14,872 nt of DNA from Chloroflexota bacterium (GCA_005881995.1 VBHV01000113.1:1-14872), one strand, 5' to 3'; positions 1-10,800 are shown, counted from the stretch's first letter. Notes: generated by a model not told the origin, from the letters alone. Translations and numbers: made by a program.

Positions 1-927
1 GCAGGCGTCCTCTCACAATGGCACGGCTTTCCCATCAATAGCCCCGCTCGTCACTGGCTCCCCGCGCCCCTGGTCAGCCTCAGCGATAACCTGGCAGGCT
101 TTACCTTCGATCAGGCCCTGCCTGATGGTCAGAGCGCCGTCGTCTACCCGCGCGGCACACCCCATAACATCAGTTTTCGCGCCAACTCTTTTACCGCCAC
201 CTTCGATCCAAAAACAGGACTACCGACCGATTACGTCACCGACCTGAGCGTCTACCAGGACGGCGAACTTGTCGCGCACAGCAACCACCTGCGCGTCAAC
301 GACCCCTTATCTTACAACGGCATCGTCTTCCATCAATCATCTCTCATCCCATCAGTTACCCTTACCATCAGCGATGCCCAGGGCTGCATCGTCTGCGCCC
401 AGCCCATCGTCCTCGACCAGACCGCTCAACTACAGCAAGGTCCGGTCGTAGATTATGCCAATGGCATCCCCATCGCGGGAACGCCTATGACCATCAGCGT
501 CCTCTTCCCCCATAGCGCCTCAACGCAGATCGCGCAGGTGCAGCACCCATTCTTCCTCATCAGCATCGGCACACCCGGCTCCCCCCCAAATAAGGATAAA
601 GCCGTCGTGCGTCTGCAAGTCGGCCATTCCGGCCAGAGCTTTGACAAACAATGGACCATCACCGTCAACAACGCCCAGGAGGCCACCGTCCTGCTCGTCA
701 CCAAAGATAGCGGCTCATTCCTGGTCTGGCCCACCGCCGTCCTCCTCATCCTCAGCCTCTGCATCACCTTCTACTTCCCCCAGCGTCGCATCTGGATACG
801 CATCGAAGGCGAACACATCCAAATGGCCGCCCTACGCGAACATTTCACTAACATCCGCACCGACTTATTAGGCATATCACGACAGGCAGCTCAAACAGAT
901 ATCCCATTGACAGCAATTCCTAACTGA
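1..927 (+). CDS. resB: ResB-family cytochrome c biogenesis protein, C-terminal part (5' end outside window)
   Basis: The reading frame is open from the first base to a TGA at 925-927, leaving about 308 residues of a longer protein. ResB (Ccs1) is the membrane partner of CcsA/ResC in system II cytochrome c maturation; it delivers and holds apocytochrome and heme on the outer face of the membrane. The fragment has the family's late signature: a segment like 'DLSVYQDGELVAHSNHLRVN' followed by 'DPLSYNGIVFHQSS', then a beta-rich extracytoplasmic region. A final membrane segment (about residues 240-260, FLVWPTAVLLILSL) ends in FPQRRIWIRIEG, as in ResB C-termini. A CxxC motif (C129, C132 of the fragment) lies in the extracytoplasmic part and is not a feature I associate with ResB. 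The N-terminal membrane helices and any ccsA partner lie outside the window. The family call is fairly secure; direct involvement in cytochrome c maturation is inferred. Confidence 0.8.
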   Translation, partial: AGVLSQWHGFPINSPARHWLPAPLVSLSDNLAGFTFDQALPDGQSAVVYPRGTPHNISFRANSFTATFDPKTGLPTDYVTDLSVYQDGELVAHSNHLRVNDPLSYNGIVFHQSSLIPSVTLTISDAQGCIVCAQPIVLDQTAQLQQGPVVDYANGIPIAGTPMTISVLFPHSASTQIAQVQHPFFLISIGTPGSPPNKDKAVVRLQVGHSGQSFDKQWTITVNNAQEATVLLVTKDSGSFLVWPTAVLLILSLCITFYFPQRRIWIRIEGEHIQMAALREHFTNIRTDLLGISRQAAQTDIPLTAIPN

Positions 928-935
928 GATATGCT
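907..935 (+). promoter_or_regulatory. Consensus sigma-A/sigma-70 type promoter for the Rrf2 regulator gene
   Basis: A perfect -35 hexamer TTGACA (907-912) is followed by a 17-bp spacer and TATGCT (930-935), a good -10 match. The predicted start is near 942, giving a leader of about 54 nt before the Rrf2 ATG. The -35 and part of the spacer overlap the last codons of the ResB gene, so the regulator can be transcribed independently of it. Four TATC repeats lie just downstream of the predicted start (954-957, 966-969, 971-974, 975-978) and might form part of an operator, but there is no clear palindrome. Confidence 0.65.
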
Positions 936-995
936 ACCATGTAAGGCCAGATTTATCACGCCCGTTATCGTATCTATCAGAAAGGTACCCTGCGC

Positions 996-1433
996 ATGAA
1001 ACTAACCATGAAAGGCGACTATGGATTGCGCGCCATGCTCGATCTGGCAGCATACTATGGGCAGGGACCAATAGAGAGCGCCGATATAGCCAACAGGCAA
1101 TGCATACCCGAACAATATCTTGACCAGATATTGATGGCCCTGCGCAAAGAAGGACTCGTCAAGAGCATACGCGGCCCAAAGGGCGGACATATGCTCGCCA
1201 AACCACCAGCCTTCATCACCATGGCCCAGGTCATGCAAGCCCTTGAAGGCTACGTCCCGCCCATGGAATGCCTGCCCAACCCGGCCTTTTGCCAGCTATC
1301 ACCAGGCTGTGCCCTGCGCGAAGTCTGGCGCAAAATCGATGAGATGACCCAGAGCATACTCACAACCACCACCATCGAAGAACTCGCCCAGCGTCATCGC
1401 ATTGGCACCGCCGAAACTATGTACTATATCTGA
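996..1433 (+). CDS. Rrf2-family transcriptional regulator, probable iron-sulfur sensor
   Basis: The 145-residue protein has the usual Rrf2 length. It opens with MKLTMKGDYGLRAMLDLA, the classic Rrf2 start, which favours the ATG at 996 over the one at 1008. AAAGG at 981-985 can act as SD. The winged helix-turn-helix spans about residues 1-70, with the recognition region at 31-55 (IANRQCIPEQYLDQIL) and the wing RGPKGGHMLAKP at 59-70. Three cysteines, C92, C99 and C105 (C-x6-C-x5-C), sit where IscR and NsrR ligate an Fe-S cluster; IscR has x5/x5 spacing and Bacillus NsrR x7/x5. An Fe-S-sensing repressor or activator is therefore likely, responding to redox state, nitric oxide or cluster status. 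Neighbours include a ResB-type gene and a cysteine-synthase-like gene, so control of thiol or respiratory functions is plausible but unproven. A further cysteine, C36, lies in the DNA-binding domain. Confidence 0.88.
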   Translation: MKLTMKGDYGLRAMLDLAAYYGQGPIESADIANRQCIPEQYLDQILMALRKEGLVKSIRGPKGGHMLAKPPAFITMAQVMQALEGYVPPMECLPNPAFCQLSPGCALREVWRKIDEMTQSILTTTTIEELAQRHRIGTAETMYYI

Positions 1434-1568
1434 CGTACCAAATTCTGTAGGGACAAGGTGTGGAGTGGAAGTGGAGGAGGGGGCCTGGTGCTTGTCCTGA
1501 CGTACCAATTCTGTTTCTGTAGGGACAAGGAGTAGAGTGGAGGTGGAGGAAGGGGCCCGGTGCTTGTC
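1430..1568 (+). repeat. Two tandem copies of a G-rich ~70-bp intergenic repeat
   Basis: Copy 1 (1430-1496, 67 bp) and copy 2 (1497-1568, 72 bp) both begin CTGACGTACCAA/CTGACGTACCAAT and end GGTGCTTGTC. The size difference is mainly a short internal duplication (TTTCTG) in copy 2. The stop codon of the Rrf2 gene (TGA, 1431-1433) lies inside copy 1. Each copy has an internal inverted repeat, GGACAAG near its start and CTTGTCC at its end, enclosing a purine-rich strand of GTGGAG/GGAGG blocks. It could be a dispersed intergenic element duplicated locally, a structured 3' UTR, or a G-quadruplex-prone tract. No coding potential is convincing. Confidence 0.8.
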
Positions 1569-1605
1569 CTCGTCCCGTTTGAGTCATTCGTAGGAGAAGT
1601 AGCAA

Positions 1606-1998
1606 GTGGCTGTTGATCGACTACCGCATAACACTAAATTGATTGCCATCGGTGAGGACGATCCAGAACTAGAAGACCTGTTCCGTGATGCACTTCAATA
1701 CGAGCACAGCTTCCAACTACAATTCTTCTCTGACGGCCAACGCGCTAAAGATCAGTTGCCCATCTTGCGTGCAGATCTCATCCTGCTCGACATCGGACTC
1801 CCCAACCTCGATGGCGTCTCCCTCTACAAAATACTGCGTGGGCACAACCATACTCGGCAAACCCCCATCGTCGTCATTACCGGCAGCTACGGCTGGGAAC
1901 TCCATCGCATGGGACTCCAGCCAGGCCTCTTCCTGCGCAAACCCTTCAAAATGCAAGAACTCCTCGTTATCATCCACGCCCTGCTAGGAGAAGGATAG
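1606..1998 (+). CDS. Stand-alone response regulator receiver domain protein
   Basis: This 130-residue protein is a single receiver domain with no output domain. The acidic pocket is E17-D18-D19, the phosphoacceptor aspartate is D62 in LLDIGLPNLDG, the switch residue is T92 in VVITGS, and the invariant lysine is K112 in LRKPF, so phosphorylation competence is expected. The start is GTG at 1606, supported by GGAG at 1593-1596 at suitable spacing; no ATG lies nearby in frame. The stop is 9 bp before the PLP-enzyme gene, so the two are probably cotranscribed. Such proteins act as phosphorelay intermediates or by protein-protein contact. No sensor kinase gene is present in the window, so the signal is unknown. 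Confidence 0.88.
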   Translation: MAVDRLPHNTKLIAIGEDDPELEDLFRDALQYEHSFQLQFFSDGQRAKDQLPILRADLILLDIGLPNLDGVSLYKILRGHNHTRQTPIVVITGSYGWELHRMGLQPGLFLRKPFKMQELLVIIHALLGEG

Positions 1999-2007
1999 GA
2001 CAACGCC

Positions 2008-2904
2008 ATGCGCCCCACCGCCATCGCCCAACACTGGGCAAAAGACGCCACCGAACTCGTCGGCAAAACTCCCCTCGTCCAACTGCAGCGCATCGTCCCT
2101 GACCTGCCCGCAACCCTGCTCGCCAAACTCGAAATGTTCAGTCCCGGCGGCAGCCTCAAAGACCGCGTAGCCCTGCAAATGATCTGCGATGCCGAAAACC
2201 AGGGACTCCTCCGCGCAGGCCACACCATCATCGAACCCACCAGCGGTAACATGGGCATCTCCCTCGCCTGGATCGCCGCTGCCCGTGGCTACACCTGCAT
2301 CCTCACCATGCCCGACACCATCAACCTCGAACGCCGCCTCCTTTTGCAGCGTTTCGGCGCTCAGGCCACTCTCCCCAACGCCTGGTACCCCCAGCAGTTC
2401 TACAACCAGGCCAACCCACGCGCCCATCGCGAAGGCACCGCCCTCGAAATCTGGCAAGATACCGGCGGAGCCGTAGATATGGTCATCATCGGCGTCGGCA
2501 CCGGCGGCACCCTCACCGGCCTCGCAGAAGCGTTGCGCGCCCGCAAACCATCCCTCCAGGTCATCGCCGTCGAACCCGCCTCCTGCGCCATCCTCTCTGG
2601 TGGGCGTCCCGGCCCCCATCGTATCGAAGGCCTTGGCGCCGGATTCCAGCCCGACACGCTGCGCGTCGACCTCATCGACCGCGTCATCCCCGTCACCGAT
2701 CACGACGCCGTCACCACCGCCATCCACCTCCTCGAACGTGAAGGACTCTCCGTCGGCATCAGCAGCGGCGCCGTCGCCTGGGCCTCCTTGCAAGAAGCGC
2801 GCAAAGAAGAAAATCGCGGCAAAGTCATCGTCACCGTCTTTCCCAGCGCTGCTGAGCGCTACCTCCAGACCATCCTCTTCGATGACCTCCGCAGCCATTT
2901 GTAA
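2008..2904 (+). CDS. Cysteine synthase-family PLP-dependent enzyme (CysK/CysM type) with shortened mobile subdomain
   Basis: This 298-residue fold-type II PLP enzyme most resembles O-acetylserine sulfhydrylase, which makes cysteine from O-acetylserine and sulfide. Seen motifs: ELVGKTPLV near residue 16; PLP lysine K51 in GGSLKDR; substrate loop TSGNMG at 78-83; MPDTINLERR at 101-110; QQF at 129-131; phosphate-binding GVGTGGT at 162-168; GPHRIEGLGAGF at 202-213; and GISSGA at 250-255. The last two favour CysK over CysM. Two departures stand out. Threonine in the usual TSGNTG loop is methionine (M82). Between GAQATLP and WYPQQF about 24 residues that normally form a helix of the mobile subdomain are missing in frame. 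All catalytic landmarks remain, so a functional but altered enzyme is possible. AGGA at 1997-2000 is a suitable SD. The gene directly follows the receiver-domain gene. Exact substrate is uncertain. Confidence 0.85.
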   Translation: MRPTAIAQHWAKDATELVGKTPLVQLQRIVPDLPATLLAKLEMFSPGGSLKDRVALQMICDAENQGLLRAGHTIIEPTSGNMGISLAWIAAARGYTCILTMPDTINLERRLLLQRFGAQATLPNAWYPQQFYNQANPRAHREGTALEIWQDTGGAVDMVIIGVGTGGTLTGLAEALRARKPSLQVIAVEPASCAILSGGRPGPHRIEGLGAGFQPDTLRVDLIDRVIPVTDHDAVTTAIHLLEREGLSVGISSGAVAWASLQEARKEENRGKVIVTVFPSAAERYLQTILFDDLRSHL

Positions 2905-2923
2905 CTTCACTCCCACCTCGTAC

Positions 2924-2938
2924 GTCTAGATACTAGAC
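2924..2938. promoter_or_regulatory. Perfect 15-bp inverted repeat upstream of membrane protein gene
   Basis: GTCTAG and CTAGAC flank a 3-bp ATA centre, 20 bp after the PLP-enzyme stop and 35 bp before the membrane protein ATG. A TAGAAT hexamer (2949-2954) could be a -10 element, placing the palindrome over the -35 region as an operator would be, but no good -35 is seen. The arm length is short for a terminator and no T-run follows. Confidence 0.3.
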
Positions 2939-2972
2939 ATTCCTTTATTAGAATATGTGGCTTTGAGGACAT

Positions 2973-3806
2973 ATGACACAAACAAGTGGGGATACCTACT
3001 CCTTTCATCTTGGGCGCAAGCCATACCTGCGCGCCAGCCTGCTTGGATATCTGCTGATCGGCCTCTCGCTCCTATTCGCCGCAACCAGCGCTTTCCTGGG
3101 AGTCAAACTCTGGCCCACCTACACCCATGACTTCACCCCGTACCTCAAATGGCAGGATGCCCTCCTCTCCATGCTCTGGTTCTGCTCCTTCATGATCCTC
3201 GTCGGCACCGTCATCGCCGTCCGCTTCCTCTTTGCTCTGCGCGCCGGATATCGTCATGGCATCCTTATCTTAGAAGGAGATCGCACCTTAACCGTTCGCG
3301 ACCTCTCCCCGAAAAACTACGCCAGCATCTACTGGATGGCCGGTACCGGCATCTCCTGCTGCGCTGCCGCCCTTATAGGACTTGTCCCCGAAATACTCAT
3401 CGGCTGGACCGTGCATCTGCCTCATCCCGCCCTGGTCTTATTCGCCACCGCCGCCGCCATTTGCTTGAGTCTCGCGGGCCTGGCCGTTACTCTCGTAGCC
3501 GTCTCGTTCATCATCATTGGACTGATTGGCGCCATCTCCTTCACTCGCAAAATGGGCGCGCCTCAAACGTACCGGCTCACCAGCCAGACCGTCTTGCGTA
3601 TCGACGGCTTTGTACTCACCGTTATCTATCCCGATCAGCCGGAGTCGCTCTTCGACCTCGAATTGCTCGACCCGCATGATCAACGTCGTCTCTTGCTTCT
3701 CTTACGAGAACGCTGGCTCGACGCCGCACGTCCCTGGAACCCGCTGCTGGGTGAAGAAATTGAAGCCGCCCTCGAGGAAGCGCAGCGCGCTCTAATAGTT
3801 TCGTAG
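2973..3806 (+). CDS. Multi-pass membrane protein of unknown function
   Basis: I do not recognise this 277-residue protein. Hydrophobic segments at about residues 20-44, 63-89, 119-145 and 151-189 predict four or five membrane helices; the last stretch is long enough for one or two. A short polar loop (about 90-118, with GILILEGDRTLTVRDLSPKNY) separates the second and third. The C-terminal ~85 residues are soluble: a beta-rich part (TYRLTSQTVLRIDGFVLTVIYP), then LFDLELLDPHDQRRLLLLLRERW and a glutamate-rich end. GAGGA at 2965-2969 provides an SD slightly close to the ATG. The long run of in-frame coding with neighbour-like codon use supports a real gene. It is the last gene before the rpoB control region and shows no functional link with it. 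Confidence 0.75.
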   Translation: MTQTSGDTYSFHLGRKPYLRASLLGYLLIGLSLLFAATSAFLGVKLWPTYTHDFTPYLKWQDALLSMLWFCSFMILVGTVIAVRFLFALRAGYRHGILILEGDRTLTVRDLSPKNYASIYWMAGTGISCCAAALIGLVPEILIGWTVHLPHPALVLFATAAAICLSLAGLAVTLVAVSFIIIGLIGAISFTRKMGAPQTYRLTSQTVLRIDGFVLTVIYPDQPESLFDLELLDPHDQRRLLLLLRERWLDAARPWNPLLGEEIEAALEEAQRALIVS

Positions 3807-3835
3807 GGAAATTTGCAAAAACGTCCAAAAAATGC

Positions 3836-3864
3836 TTGACATACCGTTTTTTAAGGTGTATAAT
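3836..3864 (+). promoter_or_regulatory. Promoter P1 of the rpoBC operon, full consensus
   Basis: TTGACA (3836-3841), a spacer of exactly 17 bp, and TATAAT (3859-3864) match the sigma-A/sigma-70 consensus at all 12 positions. Transcription would start near 3871. It lies 30 bp after the membrane protein stop, in an AT-rich context with an A-run upstream of the -35 (3816-3832) that may act as an UP-like element. A perfect housekeeping promoter ahead of RNA polymerase genes is biologically sensible. Confidence 0.85.
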
Positions 3865-3892
3865 GCATCTTGCCGCAGTGTGCATACTGGTA

Positions 3893-3917
3893 ACAATGCT
3901 GGATGTAACAGCATTGT
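3893..3917 (+). other. Perfect hairpin early in the rpoB leader
   Basis: ACAATGCTG (3893-3901) pairs with CAGCATTGT (3909-3917) around a 7-nt loop, giving a perfect 9-bp stem about 22 nt after the predicted P1 start. No T-tract follows, so it is not an intrinsic terminator. It could stabilise the 5' end of the P1 transcript or bind a protein. Confidence 0.5.
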
Positions 3918-4055
3918 AAGTACAACACAGACAGGGATAAGCTAAACACGAAACGACGCATTCTTCCCCACGAACCATGCCAGGAAAACTATTTGCATGT
4001 GTAGGGATACCGCATAAACTACAAAACGATTGTCCTACCTTGGGGTATTGTCACG

Positions 4056-4084
4056 TTGACAACAGCTTTTTTCGTCTCTATATT
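4056..4084 (+). promoter_or_regulatory. Promoter P2 of the rpoBC operon
   Basis: A perfect TTGACA (4056-4061), a 17-bp spacer containing a T-run, and TATATT (4079-4084) match 11 of 12 consensus positions. The start would be near 4091, about 280 nt before rpoB and 220 bp downstream of P1. Tandem promoters of similar predicted strength suggest additive or growth-dependent expression. Confidence 0.75.
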
Positions 4085-4172
4085 GTATCACCAGTTTAGT
4101 GGATTGTGGGAAAGTAGGTGTACGTGGGCGTTTTGCAGGAAACTGTGGTCACCAGTCAATGTAGGAAGTAGG

Positions 4173-4213
4173 AGTAACCGCTAGCGAAAGTGCAGAGCGG
4201 TTACTTTTCTTGT
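4173..4213 (+). terminator. Terminator-like hairpin in the rpoB leader, candidate attenuator
   Basis: AGTAACCGCT (4173-4182) is perfectly complementary to AGCGGTTACT (4196-4205), forming a 10-bp stem with a 13-nt loop that contains GCGAAAGTGC. TTTCTTGT follows directly, so the stem is trailed by a T-rich but interrupted tract. It sits about 80 nt after the predicted P2 start and 166 nt before the rpoB ATG, downstream of both promoters. A partial intrinsic terminator acting as an attenuator is the simplest reading. A mere processing or stability hairpin is possible because the U-tract is imperfect. Confidence 0.55.
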
Positions 4214-4291
4214 CATAGAACGTTGTTCAACACAGGCATAATGGGCATTTTTATCTTTTGTTTCTTTCCGTTTACCTTTTTAAGGAGGCGC

Positions 4292-4354
4292 ATGGGCAAC
4301 CCCACAGTTGTCCTACAGCGTCTTTCTTCGTTTCCTCTGTGGGTGATTAGGTGA
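4292..4354 (+). CDS. Possible 20-codon leader peptide upstream of rpoB
   Basis: An ATG at 4292 lies 3 nt after a strong SD, AAGGAGG (4282-4288), the best SD match in the window though the spacing is short. The frame runs 20 codons to TGA at 4352-4354. That stop abuts the rpoB SD (GAGGAG 4355-4360) and lies 16 nt before the rpoB ATG, a layout that would allow translational coupling. The peptide starts MGNPTVV and ends PLWVIR; no codon run suggesting amino-acid attenuation is seen. Within the ORF, CCCACAG (4301-4307) can pair with CTGTGGG (4337-4343), so ribosome passage could alter folding before rpoB. The frame also continues upstream to an ATG at 4241 with poor SD. Real translation is uncertain. 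Confidence 0.35.
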   Translation: MGNPTVVLQRLSSFPLWVIR

Positions 4355-4370
4355 GAGGAGAATTCTACCT

Positions 4371-7865
<3,495 letters not shown>

Positions 7866-7873
7866 GAGGTATC

Positions 7874-10800
7874 ATGCTCGAAGTAAACGATTTTAACGCA
7901 ATACGTATCAGCCTCGCCAGCCCCGAGCAAATTCGCGGCTGGAGCTACGGTGAGGTCACGAAACCGGAAACCATCAACTACCGCACGCTCAAGCCGGAAA
8001 AAGACGGCCTGTTCTGTGAGCGCATCTTCGGCCCAACCAAGGACTGGGAATGCTACTGCGGTAAATATAAACGTGTGCGCTTTAAGGGCATTGTCTGCGA
8101 TAAATGCGGTGTCGAAGTTGCGCGCTCCAAGGTGCGCCGCGAGCGTATGGGACACATCGAACTGGCTTCCCCCGTCAGTCACATCTGGTACTTCAAGGGA
8201 ACGCCCAGCCGTATTGGTCTCTTGCTCGACCTCTCGCCGCGTAACCTCGAACGTATCCTGTACTTTGCCCTGTATGTCGTCACTCATATCGATGAAGAGG
8301 GGCGCCAGCAAGAGTTGATGAGGCTCGACGAAGAGCTCATGAAACTCGAACAGAACCTGGACGAACAGGTCGTCGAACAAATCGATAGCCTGAAAACGCG
8401 CCGCGATACCGAGAGTCTCGATATCCACAAGCGCCTCTCCGACGCCGAGCAGGAGATTCGAGAGCGCCGCGAACGCGAGATCAAACGCGCGGAAGAACTC
8501 GAGAGTGAAACGCGGGCCATGCTGCGCGAACACATGGGCCAGGAAGCTGAAGATGATGTCCTCTTTGCCTCAGATCGTGTCATTGCCAGGCAGGGCGAGG
8601 TTATCAAGTCGAAGGACCTGGAAACCCTCGAACGGGTGTCCGAGGTCTTCCGTAACGAAATCGCTGAAAACGCCCAGCACGAACTCGGAGACCTGCACAA
8701 GCAGATCGAGGGCGAAGAGCGCGACGTGCGCGATGGCTACCAGGGACAGATTGACACCGTGCAAGTTCGCCTGGAATCTCAGCGCGTCGATCGCAGGCAG
8801 CGCCTGGAGCAGTTAAAGCGCGACCTGGAGGGGTTGAAGAAAATGGACCTCATCCAGGAGAATCGCTATCGCGAGCTGCGCGACGCCTTCGGCACGAACG
8901 TCTTCCGCGCGGGCATGGGTGCTGAAGCCGTGCGCGAACTGATCGCGGACATTAACCTGGACAAGCTCTCGGCTGAACTGCGCCACGAGATCGGCTCGAC
9001 TGTCGGCCAGCGACGCAAAAAGGCCACCAAACGCCTGAAAGTGGTTGAAGCTTTCCGCGAATCCAATACCTCGCCGGAGTGGATGATCCTGACGGTGCTG
9101 CCGGTGCTGCCCCCCGAATTACGTCCGATGGTGCAGCTCGACGGTGGCCGCTTCGCCACGTCCGACCTGAACGATCTCTACCGGCGCGTGATTAACCGCA
9201 ACAACCGCCTCAAGCGGCTGCTGGAACTCGGGGCGCCTGAAATCATCATTCGCAACGAAAAGCGTATGCTGCAAGAAGCCTGCGATGCCTTGATCGACAA
9301 TGGTCGCCGTGGCCGCGCCGTGGCCGGTTCGGGCAACCACAAGCTCAAGAGCCTCTCTGACATGCTCAAGGGCAAACAGGGTCGTTTCCGCCAGAACCTG
9401 CTCGGTAAGCGCGTAGACTACTCCGGCCGCTCGGTGATCGTGGTCGGGCCGGACCTGAAACTGCACCAGTGCGGACTGCCCAAGAAAATGGCGCTGGAAC
9501 TCTTCAAGCCCTTTGTCATGCGCAAACTGGTAGAGCAGAACTTCGCGCACAACATCAAGAGCGCGAAACGCTTTGTCGAGCGTGTGAAACCCGAGGTCTG
9601 GGACGTGCTGGAAGAGGTCATTAAAGACCATCCAGTGCTCTTGAACCGCGCTCCCACACTGCACCGCCTGGGCATTCAAGCCTTTGAGGCTGTGCTGGTC
9701 GAAGGCAGCGCCATTCAACTGCACCCGCTGGTCTGTTCCGCCTTTAACGCTGACTTCGATGGCGACCAGATGGCGGTTCACGTGCCACTCTCGGACAAAG
9801 CGCAGGATGAGGCCCGCCGCTTCATGCTCTCAACGCGCAACCTGCTCTCTCCGGCAACCGGCGAGCCATCCATCGGCGCAAGCCAGGATATGGTGCTCGG
9901 CTGCTTCTACCTGACACAGGACCGTCCTGACAAAAAAGGTGAGGGACGCTCCTTTACCGATATTACCGAGGCTCTGCTGGCTTACCAGGCGGGCATCGTT
10001 GATTTGCAAGCGCTCATCAAAGTTCGCCTGGGCAATGTCGATGTCTACGATCAGGCGCCACCGGCGAAGCTGACGATGCAAGCCAACGGCAAGCTGGTTC
10101 AGACCACGGTGGGACGCATCATCTTCAATGAAGCGCTGCCCGAACGCCTGCGCTTCAAGAACTACTCGATGAAGAAGGAGAATCTCCGGCAGGTCATCGG
10201 CGAATGCTTCAAAGAGTATGGCCGCGCCAAAACTGCTGAACTGGCAGACGAGATCAAGCGTCTCGGCTTTTCCTATGCCACCAAGTGCGGCGTTACCATC
10301 GCCATCAGCGATGTCAAAGTGCCCGGTGGGAAGCAGGAGGAACTGGCAAGAGCCGATGCCAAGATCACCGAACTGGAAGATCAGTATCGTGAAGGTCTGA
10401 TTACTGACAACGAGAAATACCAGCAGACCGTCGATGCCTGGAACGAGGCCACCGAAAATGTTACCAAAATGGTGGAGTCCACGCTCGACCCATATGGCTC
10501 GATCTACACCATCGCCAAGTCGGGTGCGACCAAAGCGAAATTCCAGCAGATTCGCCAGCTCTCCGGTATGCGCGGCCTGATGGCCAGCCCATCCGGTAAA
10601 ATCATCGACGTGCCCATTCGTGGAAACTTCCGCGAAGGCCTGAGCGTCCTCGAATACTTTATCAGTAGTCACGGCGCTCGTAAGGGTCTGGCCGATACCG
10701 CCCTGCGTACAGCCGAATCAGGCTACCTCACCCGTCGCCTGATCGACGTGGCCCAGGACGTGATCGTTACCGAGGAGGACTGCGGCACCACCGAGGGTAT

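Larger units (their letters stand above)
3807..4370 (+). other. 564-bp rpoB upstream region with two promoters and leader RNA structures
   Basis: No conventional gene is seen here. The stretch is visibly more AT-rich than the flanking genes. In order it holds promoter P1, a 9-bp hairpin, promoter P2, a terminator-like hairpin with T-rich tail, a pyrimidine-rich tract (about 4244-4281), a strong SD with a 20-codon ORF, and the rpoB SD GAGGAG (4355-4360). Transcripts from P1 and P2 would carry leaders of about 500 and 280 nt before the rpoB start. Confidence 0.7.

Noticed and set aside
1299..1605. Antisense open frames across the tandem repeats with repeated APGP..LH.HSTPCPYR segments
   Set aside because: The repeated peptide is just the translated DNA repeat; no SD or family match supports coding.
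1984..2916. 310-codon antisense open frame over the cysteine-synthase gene
   Set aside because: Low-complexity Gly/Asp/Ala-rich product typical of an antisense shadow; the sense strand carries clear PLP-enzyme motifs.
4001..4050. GTAGGGAT ... TTGTCCTAC in the rpoB leader as a degenerate copy of the 1430-1568 repeat
   Set aside because: Only short end-like words match; the G-rich interior is absent, so the likeness is probably chance.
3977..4099. 40-codon ORF in the rpoB leader starting at ATG 3977
   Set aside because: There is no SD upstream, it overlaps promoter P2, and the product has no recognisable features.
4210..4242. Third possible rpoB promoter, TTGTCA with CATAAT
   Set aside because: The spacer is 21 bp, too long for a sigma-70 type promoter.
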